Of a stretch of 64,000 bases of DNA, positions 40,378-51,433 are shown in pieces. The notes beneath the pieces were generated by a model, which was not told where the DNA came from, did no database searches, and saw nothing but the letters and a program-made list of their open reading frames with translations. Location: the NCBI GenBank assembly GCA_964017155.1, contig OZ024856.1:47038847-47102846 (forward strand), in the 5' to 3' direction. The position numbers were made by a program, and so were the translations under genes. Each line of letters starts with the position of its first letter. The stretch's first letter is position 1. Source of the stretch: Oasisia sp. SBJ-2009. Lineage: Eukaryota; Annelida; Polychaeta; Sabellida; Siboglinidae.

Positions 40378-40795
40378 GATTGAAAAATAACTGTTAGGTC
40401 ATTCCGGATGATTTAAAAATAACTGTTAGGTCATTCCGGATGATTTTAAACTAACTGTTAGGTCATTCCAGATGATTTAAAAATAACTGTTAGGTCATTC
40501 CAGATGATTTAAAAATAACTGTTAGGTCATTCCAGATGATTTAAAACTAACTGTTAGGTCATTCCAGATGATTTAAAACTAACTGTTAGGTCATTCCAGA
40601 TGATTTAAAACTAACTGTTAGGTCATTCCAGATGATTTTAAACTAACTGTTAGGTCATTCCAGATGATTTTAAACTAACTGTTAGGTCATTCCAGATGAT
40701 TTTAAACTAACTGTTAGGTCATTCCAGATGATTTTAAACTAACTGTTAGGTCATTCCAGATGATTTTAAACTAACTGTTAGGTCATTCCAGGTGT
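40378..40795 (+). repeat. 32-bp minisatellite, about 13 copies
   Basis: The unit is taactgttaggtcattcc plus agatgattttaaac. Variants are atttaaaa versus attttaaac and gga versus aga. It ends about 70 bases before microexon candidate B. Confidence 0.95.
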
Positions 40796-40862
40796 TAGGT
40801 GCAGGCACAGAGAAAGCGTGTGCTTGGTCGTGTTAATGTGATTGACTTGTGTTGTGTTTCAG

Positions 40863-40904
40863 TCAAGTTTCAGCCAGCTGTGCGCCATGTCGTCGAAGTC
40901 GAGT
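40863..40904 (+). CDS. Microexon candidate B in the C1a-C1b linker
   Basis: This 42-nt segment lies between gtttcag and AGT|gtcagt and encodes SSFSQLCAMSSKSS, phase 0 on both sides. It is one codon shorter than copies A and C and the most diverged in the middle, yet it keeps the same frame and both borders, which argues against random decay. Its frame stays open to 41042 if no donor is used, so a terminal read-through form is also conceivable. Confidence 0.4.
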
Positions 40905-40949
40905 GTCAGTGATAAGTCACCTCCCCGTTACGCTTCACTCACGGTCTCA

Positions 40950-43560
40950 CACACTGCGTATTTATTACTAGCCTCGTCTAGGTCGACGCGTCTGCTTTCG
41001 GTGTTGGCACCGGTTATTTTGCTCCGCCTTGCTCCAGCGTAGAGCCTTGAGTCTCGCCACTCTACTGTATGCGGCCTGCCACTAGCTCCATTGCATTACT
41101 GCCCACTGTCAGCCCTCGGGAAATACCCGGCTAGAGTAGGGTACGACCGCGGCTGACGAATGGTTGACCTATGTCACCGTCAGAATTACACACGTCATGG
41201 CCGTCATGCTTTGCCGATCTGACACTTGTACATATGTGCATTACGCCTATACAGCGAGCGGCATGACGTCTGCTAGACCAGCCTTCCCAGCATGCATGTC
41301 CTCCCAGACACTTACAGTTTAACTGTAAAATGTTATATTTTTCAAAGGGATACATTGGGGGATTGGGACACAGAAGGAATTCTTTTCAAATTATAATGAA
41401 ATGTGATTCTATGACAACTTTAAAGTCTTTGTAATGTACACAGTACTGTTAGTGTAATTATTTCGTGTAATTGTACGTCTTCATTTCATTAGAATTATGT
41501 TTTATTGATCACTAATAACCAGGCAATGTACGGAAAACATGGGTGATCGAGCTTAAACTGAAAACTTTGTATACGCCAAGTTATTTGGGACATAAATGGG
41601 AGATTTTATTCAATATATTATCAAGAGTCGTTAGTGATTAATAACACATAATTCTAATGAAACGAAGGCATAGAGTTGCACGAAATAGTTATATTAATTA
41701 CAAATTGTATCCATTACACAGAGTTTTCTATTCTCAAAAAATCCCTTTTCATTATAATTTGGGACAAAAGAACCCCTTTCGTAACCCAAAAAACCCATTA
41801 AACCCCTAGCTGGTCACTGTATTTTAACAGATATATGATATAGCATAAACAAATGGGGAAAAACACTCAAAATGACTTGTGTAATACAATAATGAAAGAC
41901 CTATACATGGTGAATGATACGTTTTACAATATTTACTTACTTATTGAAAGGGGATTCATACGGCAGCAAGATATACAGATAGCTATTTATTGAGCTAGAC
42001 TGATAGAGAAGTAATAAGGAGCAAAGTATAATTCTTAATAAATAATTTCTCAGATTAGCAGGTTGTCAAAATGAAACTGAGTGAACACCATTTATAAAGT
42101 AGTAATCTGAATAATCTTGTAATTTTTTGAAAATTTAAGGCATTTGGGAAAACAGATTACCATAAATTAATGTGGATATTTTGGACACTACTTCTACCAA
42201 TAGATTGTATGCACATGTTTTTGCGCTATTTGCTAAATATGTTGACTGTAATGTTATATCAACCATTTGGGCAATAATGCATCTTAGCCATGTCTGCACT
42301 AGCTGGTACACATGTATAAGTATTGGTTACGTAATGTTCCTGTCAAGTTGTTGTCAAAGTCACACTTTTATTGTATCATTTAAACCAGGTTTATGTTTCT
42401 TTAATAGTTTAGGCAACATCTGTTTTTGTTTCAGTGAAATAGACATTTGAATGAAATAGTCTTTTTGGTTGTGTTTCAGTCTAGTTGCTAGTGTTTCAGC
42501 GCAGTTTGTTGGTGTTTCTTGTGTCTAGCCACGTAGTGTAGTGTTTCAGTCAGAGCAACACGCCCAAGTGTAGTATTTCAGCCAACTGTCTTTGTGTCGG
42601 ACAATTAAGGCTCCCATTACAGCTTGTTTAGCCAGTTGCAAATGTTCATTGATTCCTGTAGTGCATGTGTAGTTGTAATAGCAGTGTGCAAGTTCTGTTT
42701 AATATAAAATAAACAATAATTATATAATAATCATCATCAAACAAATAAACTACTATTGTGTAGCCTGTAAATATCCATGCCATGTTATATAGTTATGGTA
42801 TGCTTTGACCCAGATAATGTTTGTTATTTCTTGTCAAGTGTTGGAAGTAACTTCTAGTTTGTGTGATGGTGGTGATCTCATCGGTTATTAAAACATTTGT
42901 ACAGACTGGATGGTATGCAACAGTGGTTGGCAGATAGATTGGATTTGTTGTGAAACTATTTTAAAAGTAGATGAATAAGAAATTTATCATTTGAAACAAA
43001 GAACTGTCACATTTCAGTCAGTCGGGTATTATTCATTTATTGTGTCTGAGTTAAGTGAAGTTATTCTGTTAAAGTTGATGTCAGTGAAGTCATGTTGTTC
43101 AGACAGTCTAGTCATACAGTTTATGGGGTGTGGTTGGAATCATTCATAGTGGTTATCATTAGCAGGATATTCAATTAATTTCACCTGTGATTCCAATTTG
43201 TACACTAGTGGGGAACTATACCAATTGAAAGCAGTAATTGCTAGAGGCTACTAATTTAAAGTTTCTAATTTGAACTTTTCATCATTGTAGCACATAAATT
43301 GGGATTTTGTTTTGATTTATAACATGCAGTTTGGTGGGCAATATACCATCACACAGCGTTTCAAGTATTTAAAAGATTGTTTAAAAAATTAAAGAACATG
43401 ACCTTGTTTTAAGACACGTGACCTTGTTTTAAAACATGACAACCTGTTGAGTTGTTTCAGGATGTTAGTGCAGTTAAACTGTATCGTTGCTATTTCAGTG
43501 ACATTCGGCTAATGCAACAACTAACGCATGTAAACTAATGCGGTTAATGTATTGCTGTTG
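40950..43560. other. Linker intron stretch rich in tttcag
   Basis: No coding exon recognised apart from the decayed microexon copy at 42480. The acceptor-like string gtttcagtc recurs often here and to 44.1 kb, which supports past tandem duplication of a microexon-bearing segment. Confidence 0.45.
42480..42525 (+). pseudogene. Decayed copy of the linker microexon
   Basis: Following gtttcag, the segment starts TCTAGTTGCTAG and then resumes the family text around GTTGGTGTTTCTTGTGTC. It aligns with copy A but has an in-frame TAG at the fourth codon and an insertion. It appears to be a dead member of the microexon series. Confidence 0.35.
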
Positions 43561-43569
43561 TTGTTTCAG

Positions 43570-43614
43570 TCAAGTTTCAGTCAAGTCGGTGCGGCTGGAA
43601 AGTCTCAGTCAAGT
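43570..43614 (+). CDS. Microexon candidate C in the C1a-C1b linker
   Basis: This 45-nt segment lies between gtttcag and AGT|gtcagt and encodes SSFSQVGAAGKSQSS, two residues different from copy A. Phase 0 on both sides makes it interchangeable with, or additional to, copies A and B. Serine-rich linkers between PKD C1 domains carry regulatory phosphosites in vertebrates; whether these do is unknown. Confidence 0.4.
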
Positions 43615-44213
43615 GTCAGTGTTATTTTATTAAGTCATGTTGTGTCGTTGTCACTTCCACGTTTAATTTGTTTAGATTCCAGGTATGATAGCGTGTTTAT
43701 TAGATTGATCTTATATATGATTATTTTGATATTTTATGTCATGTCACTGCTGTCTGTCACTGTCGATATATTTGAGTAAATTGTGGTTTCTGTGTTAAAT
43801 ATTACCCATGTCCCTTCCCATTTCAGTTGCATCATGAAGTCATGTTTATAAGTCATGTTTATAAGTCATGTTTATAAGTCATGTTTCCTCATTTCAGTTC
43901 AGTCCTGTGTATGTGTTTCAGTCACAAGTCTTCGTTTCTCAGTCAGTCAGTCACAGTGTTTCAGTAGTTCCATCTGCCCTGTCAGTCATTCAGTCAAGCA
44001 TCATGTTCAGTCATGCGATAGTGCTTACATATGCCATATTTTGTTTACCCATCATGCCATTGTGTTTCAGTCCAGTCTTGTGTATCAGTCGTGACGTTAT
44101 GTTTCAATATAGTTTTGTGTCTTTCAGTTGTGCCATTGTGTTTACCTTCAGTACTACACTTGTCTCAGTCATGGGTCTGTGTCTCTCAGTCAGTGCGTCT
44201 AGTTTCAATTGAT

Positions 44214-44375
44214 TCTTGTATTGATCTTTTATTGATCATGTATTGATCTTGTATTGATCATATATTGATCTTGTATTGATCTTGTATTGATCTTGTATTG
44301 ATCATGTATTGATCTTGTATTTTTCTTATATTTTTCTTGTATTTTTCTTGTATTTTTCTTGTATTTATCTTGTAT
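44214..44375 (+). repeat. 11-bp repeat (ttgatcttgta) and ttttcttgta variant
   Basis: About 14 short units immediately upstream of PRKD exon 5; the later units become pyrimidine-rich and lead into the acceptor. Confidence 0.85.
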
Positions 44376-44400
44376 TTATTGCCAAGCGATTGTGTTTCAG

Positions 44401-44614
44401 TCGAGTCTCAGTATCCCAACCACGAGTTCGACCGAGTCGCACAACTCGCGCCCGAAGTCTTGGAGTGGGCGCCCCCTGTGGCTAGAGAAGGAGTACGCAG
44501 TGCGCATCAAAGTGCCGCACACCTTCGTCGTACACAACTACAAGAAACCCACCGTCTGCCAACTGTGCAAGAAACTGCTGCGGGGGCTCTTTAGGCAGGG
44601 CCTCCAGTGTAAAG
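44401..44614 (+). CDS. PRKD: PRKD exon 5, linker and first part of C1b
   Basis: The acceptor tgtttcag starts [20 protein letters not shown], then [40 protein letters not shown] and [11 protein letters not shown]. The second C1 domain starts at HTFVVHNY with H-x12-C-x2-C-x13-C intact; C1b is the high-affinity phorbol-ester binder of PKD. The donor AAAG|gtaact is phase 1 and its position matches that in C1a. The last 42 bases of sequence around this donor are repeated 16 times downstream, so the border given here is the first of many identical donors; it is chosen because it gives a normal C1b. Confidence 0.93.
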
Positions 44615-45288
44615 GTAACTTCATAGGGCTCTTCAGGCAGGGCCTCCAGTGTAAAGGTAACTTCATAGGGCTCTTCAGGCAGGGCCTCCAGTGTAAAGGT
44701 AACTTCATAGGGCTCTTCAGGCAGGGCCTCCAGTGTAAAGGTAACTTCATAGGGCTCTTCAGGCAGGGCCTCCAGTGTAAAGGTAACTTCATAGGGCTCT
44801 TCAGGCAGGGCCTCCAGTGTAAAGGTAACTTCATAGGGCTCTTCAGGCAGGGCCTCCAGTGTAAAGGTAACTTCATAGGGCTCTTCAGGCAGGGCCTCCA
44901 GTGTAAAGGTAACTTCATAGGGCTCTTCAGGCAGGGCCTCCAGTGTAAAGGTAACTTCATAGGGCTCTTCAGGCAGGGCCTCCAGTGTAAAGGTAACTTC
45001 ATAGGGCTCTTCAGGCAGGGCCTCCAGTGTAAAGGTAACTTCATAGGGCTCTTCAGGCAGGGCCTCCAGTGTAAAGGTAACTTCATAGGGCTCTTCAGGC
45101 AGGGCCTCCAGTGTAAAGGTAACTTCATAGGGCTCTTCAGGCAGGGCCTCCAGTGTAAAGGTAACTTCATAGGGCTCTTCAGGCAGGGCCTCCAGTGTAA
45201 AGGTAACTTCATAGGGCTCTTCAGGCAGGGCCTCCAGTGTAAAGGTAACTTCATAGGGCTCTTCAGGCAGGGCCTCCAGTGTAAAGGC
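44573..45288 (+). repeat. 42-bp minisatellite spanning the C1b exon donor site (array 1)
   Basis: The unit reads gtaacttcatagggctct, then tcaggcagggcctccagt and gtaaag. Sixteen copies of gtaact occur every 42 bases from 44615 to 45245, followed by a unit end lacking the donor. A degenerate copy follows at about 45299-45330. The units look identical or nearly so. Each contains the end of the exon ([10 protein letters not shown]) plus the donor, and 42 is divisible by three, so the whole array is open: each extra unit would add 14 residues ([14 protein letters not shown]). The homogeneity implies recent or ongoing expansion. Confidence 0.97.
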
Positions 45289-45928
45289 AGGGCTCGTAAG
45301 GCTCTTCAGACAGGGCCTCCAGTGTAAAAGTAGGCCTTACTGGGATCTTCAGATTGAGCCTAGATTATGTAGGTTGTCCTCATTTAGTTCTACACACATT
45401 GCCTCAGTTTAAAGTAAGACTCACTGAGCCCTGCAGAGAGAGAGAGAGAGAACCTCTAGTATAAAGAGGAGTGAATGGGCTGTTCAAATAGGGAGAGTGA
45501 AAAGAAGGCCCACAATAGGTAGGTAGTACTAGGTCCCATGATACTTAAGACAAGGCCTACAAAGTATTTGTTTGGCTGGCTTGTGTGGGATACATCCTAC
45601 CGAGTTCTTTGTAGACTTTGTCATTTTAAAACCACTTCTAAGGAGGAAACAAGAATCTGTTGAACTGTTGCACAGTTATGAAAGGCCTTTTTAGTCATGT
45701 CCAGTGTGTATGTTTTTTTGTTAATATATATATCTGTCTTTTAACATGTGCTTACTTTGTATTTTGTACTATGCAAACCACCTTGTAGAACTGTAGTTCA
45801 CTATAAATTTTGTGTTGGTTATTAATCAGGTATTCATAAAAGTGTTGTTTTAAGATAGTGACACACACAAACTAGTCACAAATGACAAGTAGTGTCCTTC
45901 ACTCTCAAGGTATCTCCTCTGTCTACAG

Positions 45929-46012
45929 ACTGTAAGTTCAACTGCCACAAGAAGTGTGCCCCGCAGGTGCCCAAGAACTGCCAGGGCGAGATGAAGTGGG
46001 TGCCAGGAAGCA
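45929..46012 (+). CDS. PRKD: PRKD exon 6, end of C1b
   Basis: The acceptor is gtctacag. The translation (D)[17 protein letters not shown] completes C1b (C-x4-H-x2-C-x7-C), then [10 protein letters not shown] follows. The phase-1 junction with exon 5 restores QCK-D-CKFN, the usual PKD text. The donor GCA|gtaagt is phase 1. All eight zinc ligands of C1b are present across the two exons. Confidence 0.95.
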
Positions 46013-46054
46013 GTAAGTCATCACGGTTGTCTAGCAACTATCATGTTTTATCAT

Positions 46055-46500
46055 GTTTTTTATCGCTTTCACGCATATGTTATGTTTTTTTAATTATTTA
46101 TTTTATATTTACATTTTTTATCCTCGGTATATGTTAATAACTGTTTTTATTGGTTTCATGCATATGTTATGTTTTTTTTTATTATTTATTGTATATTTAC
46201 ATTTTTTCTCTCCTATGTATATGTTAATAACTGTTTTTATTTGTTTCACATATATGTTATGTTTTTTTAATTATTTATTTTATATTTACATTTTTATCCT
46301 CGGTATATGTTAATAACTGTTTTTATTGGTTTCATGCATATGTTATGTTTTTTTTAATTATTTATTGTATATTTACATTTTTTCTCTCCTATGTATATGT
46401 TAATAACTGTTTTTATTTGTTTCACATATATGTTATGTTTTTTTAATTATTTATTTTATATTTACAATTTTTCTATCCTCAGTATATGTTAATAAATGTT
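46055..46500 (+). repeat. Tandem repeat of about 88 bp arranged as alternating dimers
   Basis: Units contain atgttatgtttttttaatta and ggtatatgttaataactg. Two variants alternate, one with ggtttcatgcatatg (46151, 46329) and one with tgtttcacatatatg (about 46241 and 46419), so the real period is about 178 bases. It starts just after PRKD exon 6. Confidence 0.85.
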
Positions 46501-49442
46501 TTATGATTTACGCAAATGATGTACGAAACGAAAATAGTGTACGGTACAAATTAAAAATAAATTTATAATTTAATTTAAATATAAACAAAACAATATTGTT
46601 GTCTTCCCTGTTGAATACCAGTGCCACTAATGGAATGGTCACCCCCCCCCCCTAATATGACTGGGCCAGCTTTTTATGCTATTTTACCCCTCATAGATAA
46701 CCACTTGGCAGTAAGAATCGCTCTGTATAGGCAAGCTGATTTCCCGAGAGGCTTGGCTTGAATACAAGGCTTTTACTACCCATGCAGTTTGGCTTTGCTT
46801 TGCCAAATCATATTTTGCCTATGTTCGTTTGAAGTTGCATTCTGAGTTGAAACTACAACTTTGTGCAAGTCTGTGTGCTACATTAACAACGTATTCCCAT
46901 TTGATTGTCACTCAGGCATTTGCTATGTTATCTGACATATTACACTTTTGCTAAATTAATGGTCACCAGGTGTGACCAGTGGATTACAAAATGAGTGGCA
47001 TGCAGACATATTCGCTGTTATCGTAAAATTGCATAATTTATTTATGGTGTAAGAAACATTTATTTGGTGATGAGAAAAGTCGTACATGTAATGGTTTTCT
47101 GGAAATTTGTACTTACCAGTAACACATGATTGAACTAAGAGAGCTGCTTTAGAGGCTTTGTCCATTGGATATTAATTTCATCATCCATCAATATACATTA
47201 ATATGTACATTCTGTATAACATTCCATGCGGAAACCAAGGATCGGATTAGTCCATCTTAGAAGGTCACCTGTCTTGTACAGCCAGCAAAACTTTGAATAG
47301 GGGCTGCCTGCTTAAGAAAGAACAAAACACAATATTCACAACTTCTCTCGTGTCTAGTTACTAGAACTTAAACTGTCCGCATGTATAATTTTTACGAGTG
47401 GATATGGTTTCATTGGAAAGCAGTGCACTTCGGTGACAAAATGTCATAATGTAATAAACATTACTAGTATCGGTAATAAAATAATAAACGCGTTACACCT
47501 GACGATACAGTCACTGATTTCACGGAAGATTTCCATTTTTTCCTGTTAACTTTCCACATTTCTCAGCTCCATGTTATTTAATGATACATGATTTGGACGA
47601 ACTCAGAATGTGTGTTATTATGAGATAACACTCAATAACGTCACAGACACAGGTGACTATTTCTGGCTCATAGCATGACATCAACATATAATATATTGTT
47701 CCTGTCATACATCATCAACGTAACATTTGAATGTGACTATTCACATCCTGTTTTTTTTGTGTAAACACAGCTCTTATTCCACATCATAACAACTTCGCAG
47801 TTTGTCGAAACTGTCATGGCGAACGTACGTACATTTGACGGAAATTGTGTCACTTTGAATTTGAACAGTCGTTATGCGTGTTTTTCTACGATTGTTCCAA
47901 GTACACGCATCCGCAGTTGTGAAAGATTTGCGTAGCTTGCAACAATCGTAGTTTGATTGTTCGTAGAAAGTATACTGACTAGATGATGTGAAAAAGCCAG
48001 TGAGTTCATGGCATCTTCACTGAGGTGCATGATACATCCTCCCCCATATTAACAGTACATATTGTCTTTATTGACTAACAGTTTGATTATAGATTGAATA
48101 TATTATTCATGGCTCCAAGAATGGTTTATTGTGGTATAATTTAACTTACTTTGGAGCTTAATTGTCGAATCTGAGTACGACGTTTCGATCCACCATCTAC
48201 TGGCCTTGTTCACGTACTGGTGTCACAAATTATCCCGCCTCCTGCCAAAATCTGAGGCAACACACGTGACACCAGTACGTGAACAACGCTCGTAGATGAC
48301 GGGTCGAAACGTAGCATTGAGCTTCGACAATTAAGCTCCAGAGTAAGTTTGATTCTAGTTCTAGGTCTGGGTTCTGTTGTCATCATTGCAGATATTTCTA
48401 AAGCAGAGGCAACGTGCAGGGTTCATGTTGTTTATTCACAGTGTGAAAGTGATTGAAATGTAAACTGGTCCACGATGTTAAAAACGTCATCGTAAATTGG
48501 GCTCATTAGAAATGATCCTACCATACCGGGGATTGTCAGTAAACTATTCGTGCGTAATGTTGTTTCTCTGTCGTCTGTTGTTCTTTACTTTGTGCTGAAG
48601 GTGTGAATCCTTTGGTTGCAATAGGCACAAAGTCTGATCCCCATATGTGGTAGACATACCATTCATATGGTACATAGTCACCTGTTCCCCTCCCCTGTGA
48701 TTATCCTTGTGTACGGATCACGTACAGCCCCCTAATAAATCTAATATTCAACAACTGCGTAACATTTTAGATGTCCACTGATTTTACTGTCTTTGTTCTT
48801 CCTGTGATCAGGTGATGATAATTCACACCGTTGCTCATATCAACTTACAGCAGTTGTCCAGTAAAATAGTTTATGATGGTGATTATGTGTCATGTTTCAT
48901 AGTGTGTTACATCATATTTTGTAGGCAGTGTATGACTGTGCTTCATACCGTTGATTTAATGAGGGAGTAAATATTTGCTTTCTGCACAAAACGCTACAAT
49001 GAATAGAGATGAAAGTCATTGATTTATTGAAAGTCTGACCTTTTGTGTAGTCTAGCCGATCTTTATCAGACAGATGTCTGTCAGTTGTAATTTTAAGCCG
49101 ATTCTTCCTCCGTGAGAATGAACTGTTTCTTATCCAATTTGTGCTGTTTTTACTAACTTGTCACTGCTAAGCACTTACTATGATAGCCAGTCAATCTTTG
49201 CAACTATTCAGTATTGACAAATTATGTTTAGCCACCCCTTTATATCAGTTGGAATGCAACACGTGTTTTCAGAATGAGGTTACTGCTGAGGAACAAAACC
49301 ATCTTGATGAACAAATAAATCTTAGTGAAATAGTTCTCTAGTCTACATCAATCTGGAAATAATTTTTAACCTATTATCTCTTTGTGTATTTTCTAGTTTA
49401 TCGACGAGCAGACGGCTTGTAATGCGTTGTGTTGTTTTGTAG
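46501..49442. other. Intron 6, nothing beyond the foldback element
   Basis: AT-rich intron sequence; only the hairpin element at 48143-48349 stands out. Confidence 0.55.
48143..48349. mobile_element. Foldback (hairpin) element, copy 2
   Basis: The left arm starts aacttactttggagcttaat and the right arm ends attaagctccagagtaagtt. The inner arms gtacgtgaac/gttcacgtac and tgtcac/gtgaca are also complementary, giving a nearly full-length palindrome with a short loop around 48235-48255. No coding capacity. Confidence 0.8.
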
Positions 49443-49551
49443 TCGTCTCCATGAACGACGCCGACCTTATGGACGACCTTGAGACGTCACAGTCGCCAAG
49501 TGGTGACCAAGAAGAGGATGACGAGGATTCGGACCATAAACCTCCTCTCAG
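49443..49551 (+). CDS. PRKD: PRKD exon 7, acidic linker
   Basis: The acceptor is ttttgtag. The translation (I)VSMNDADLMDDLETSQSPSG, then DQEEDDEDSDHKPPLR/S is strongly acidic, matching the acidic stretch that separates C1b from PH in PKDs. The donor CAG|gtgaca is phase 2. The exon is short and low in complexity, but frame, position and composition agree. Confidence 0.88.
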
Positions 49552-49614
49552 GTGACAACCTGTTCTTAGTTCTTAGGTTGTTTCCTCCAAACAGCCCAAA
49601 CTTTTTTTTTTAAT

Positions 49615-49935
49615 AATAATAATAATATAATAATAATAGTTTTTTATTTCACTCTCTGGGCAATCAATACAGATTGAAATAGGTACATAAAACATGCAAA
49701 ATATATTTGTTAAAATAGATTGAAATAATATATAATTTAAAACATTAGCATAAATATAAAATTAATTAAAAAGTAGAGAATAATTTATTTGAAATGTATC
49801 TATAAAGGTAATTTAAATAGGTTAAGACATTAAAACATATTTTCTGTGATTATTTGACTAAACTTAAAAAAAAATACTTTAATAAAATATTTTAATAAAT
49901 TCTTTAAAACATTAAAATAAATAGATAAAAACTTG
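49615..49935 (-). mobile_element. Interspersed repeat, minus copy
   Basis: Its reverse complement shares taagtttagtcaaataatca, atgttttaatgtct and attgcccagag...gtgaaataa, in order, with 61040-61330. The tail gtgaaataaa plus (ATT)n looks like a retroelement 3' end. Confidence 0.65.
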
Positions 49936-49989
49936 GGCTAACGCAGGAGTTCTTCTCTAGAATTAGTGAGTTCACTACAGGTTACACAT

Positions 49990-50190
49990 TTACCCCCTGT
50001 GTGGGATCTTTTACTTCCCCTGGCATAGACACCAGATAGAAGGGACCACCGGCTTTAGTGTCTCTTCCGAAAGACACAGGCAAATGTGGGGTAAACGAAA
50101 TTGCCTAAGTTTCGAAACGGCGGCAGGTGGGATTGAACCACCGTCCCCTCGATTGACAGTCCGGCGCTCTACCACGTGACCACCGCTCCA
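49990..50190 (-). mobile_element. tRNA-derived SINE
   Basis: On the minus strand a tRNA-like head begins tggagcggtggtcacgtg, then gtagagcgccggactgtc, with a B-box GGTTCAATCCC. A tRNA-unrelated body follows. The head resembles tRNA-Asp-like arms, but acceptor-stem pairing is poor and there is a long body, so it is a SINE rather than a tRNA gene. Confidence 0.7.
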
Positions 50191-50968
50191 CATGTTACAC
50201 TGAGCATAACTTTTTATGTTTTCTGATGCATTGTACAGCAAGCTCAATTCGCACATAGAAAAAGTCAGTTAAAACAGTGGTCTTTTAGTCAGCAAAGCGG
50301 TAACAATGGTCTTCATAATAATACACAACATTTATGACCACGAATCTGTACCAAATCTTTTGAGAAACAATGAAATATCACTAAGAAAAATGTATTTCCA
50401 ATTCGAATTACCGAACCATAGAATAGTCTCCCCGATACAGTGGTAACAGCAAAATCTCTAGAATCATTCAAAACATGACTAGACAAATTCTGGTATAACT
50501 AGGATATTGTGTATGACTTTGAAGCACCGTTAAGAATTACTAACAATAGAACCGGAACACGCGATCTTATATTAATAAATTATGAAAACGAAGAGCTGAT
50601 CACAGAGGAACACAGAATCCTACGATCAGAACTGTCCTAAGTTATCCTAAGGTATTATATACATCATGACTGAAAACTTTCCAGAGAAGTTGACTGTTGG
50701 ACAGTATCCAGCCAAGATGTGAACTATAAAAAGCAGTTCTCTCACTTTGTGGCACTATACACAGCTTATCTTTAAAAGTAACTGTCAGTCAGTCATGACA
50801 CAATGGTACCTCTGTATTAAGGACATTTCTGGCACTGCGATAAAGTGACCTGAATGGCGAAATGATTTGTTAATGTGGCTAGCATCTGATATGGGACACA
50901 AAAATAACCTGCGAATGTCCTAGGGTGACTAATTGAAAGGTGGCCATATTACAAAGGTGTCCGTGAAT

Positions 50969-51260
50969 CAGGACTTTATGCAGGATAAAATTATTGCCAG
51001 TCACATGTTTTGGTGGACACATGGATGTTAACTGTTAAGCCAGTTTACGAACTTTCAGATGTGCCTGATGACCTGAAATGGGCTACAAACACACATGACA
51101 CCATTTACACTCACTTTCAAGGCATAACTAACAATATCTATGGTTTTGGAAGATTTTTTTTGCTCCTTCATTTTTTACCCGTCCACCCATATTTCCGCCC
51201 GTCCATATTCATTTTTACCCGTCCTAATGACGGGTGGACGGGTCTCTGCATAAAGCTATG
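50969..51260 (+). mobile_element. hAT-like MITE, copy 4
   Basis: Starts CAGGACTTTATGCAGG and ends GCATAAAGCTATG. A perfect 8-bp duplication CCGTGAAT lies at 50961-50968 and 51261-51268. It lies directly upstream of PRKD exon 8, leaving 49 bases between element and exon. Confidence 0.9.
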
Positions 51261-51309
51261 CCGTGAATTGAGGTTTGACTTATGTGATGTTCTCGCATTT
51301 TTCTTGTAG

Positions 51310-51433
51310 CCCGAATGAGAGTAACAACATTCCGTTGATGCGCGTCGTTCAGTCGGTGAAGAACACGAAGAGAGCTGGGTCAAATATCATCCGCGAAGGC
51401 TGGATGGTACACTTCACAAACAGAGACAATCTT
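51310..51433 (+). CDS. PRKD: PRKD exon 8, entry to PH domain
   Basis: The acceptor is ttcttgtag. The translation (S)[18 protein letters not shown], then [20 protein letters not shown] and DNL contains [14 protein letters not shown], a PKD signature, and the first beta strand of PH (EGWMVHFT). The donor CTT|gtaagt is phase 0. This border is also the first unit of a 45-bp tandem array; the first donor is chosen because exon 9 (RKRHYWKL) then continues the PH fold normally. A hAT-like MITE ends only 49 bases upstream of the acceptor. Confidence 0.94.

Noticed and set aside
44359..45327. A 322-residue ORF covering exon 5 and array 1
   Set aside because: It is exon 5 read through its own donor into the array. 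A normal C1b needs the exon at 45929, so the ORF as a whole is not taken as one exon.
50119..50190. Functional tRNA gene on the minus strand
   Set aside because: A- and B-box text is present, but acceptor pairing is poor and a SINE body follows.
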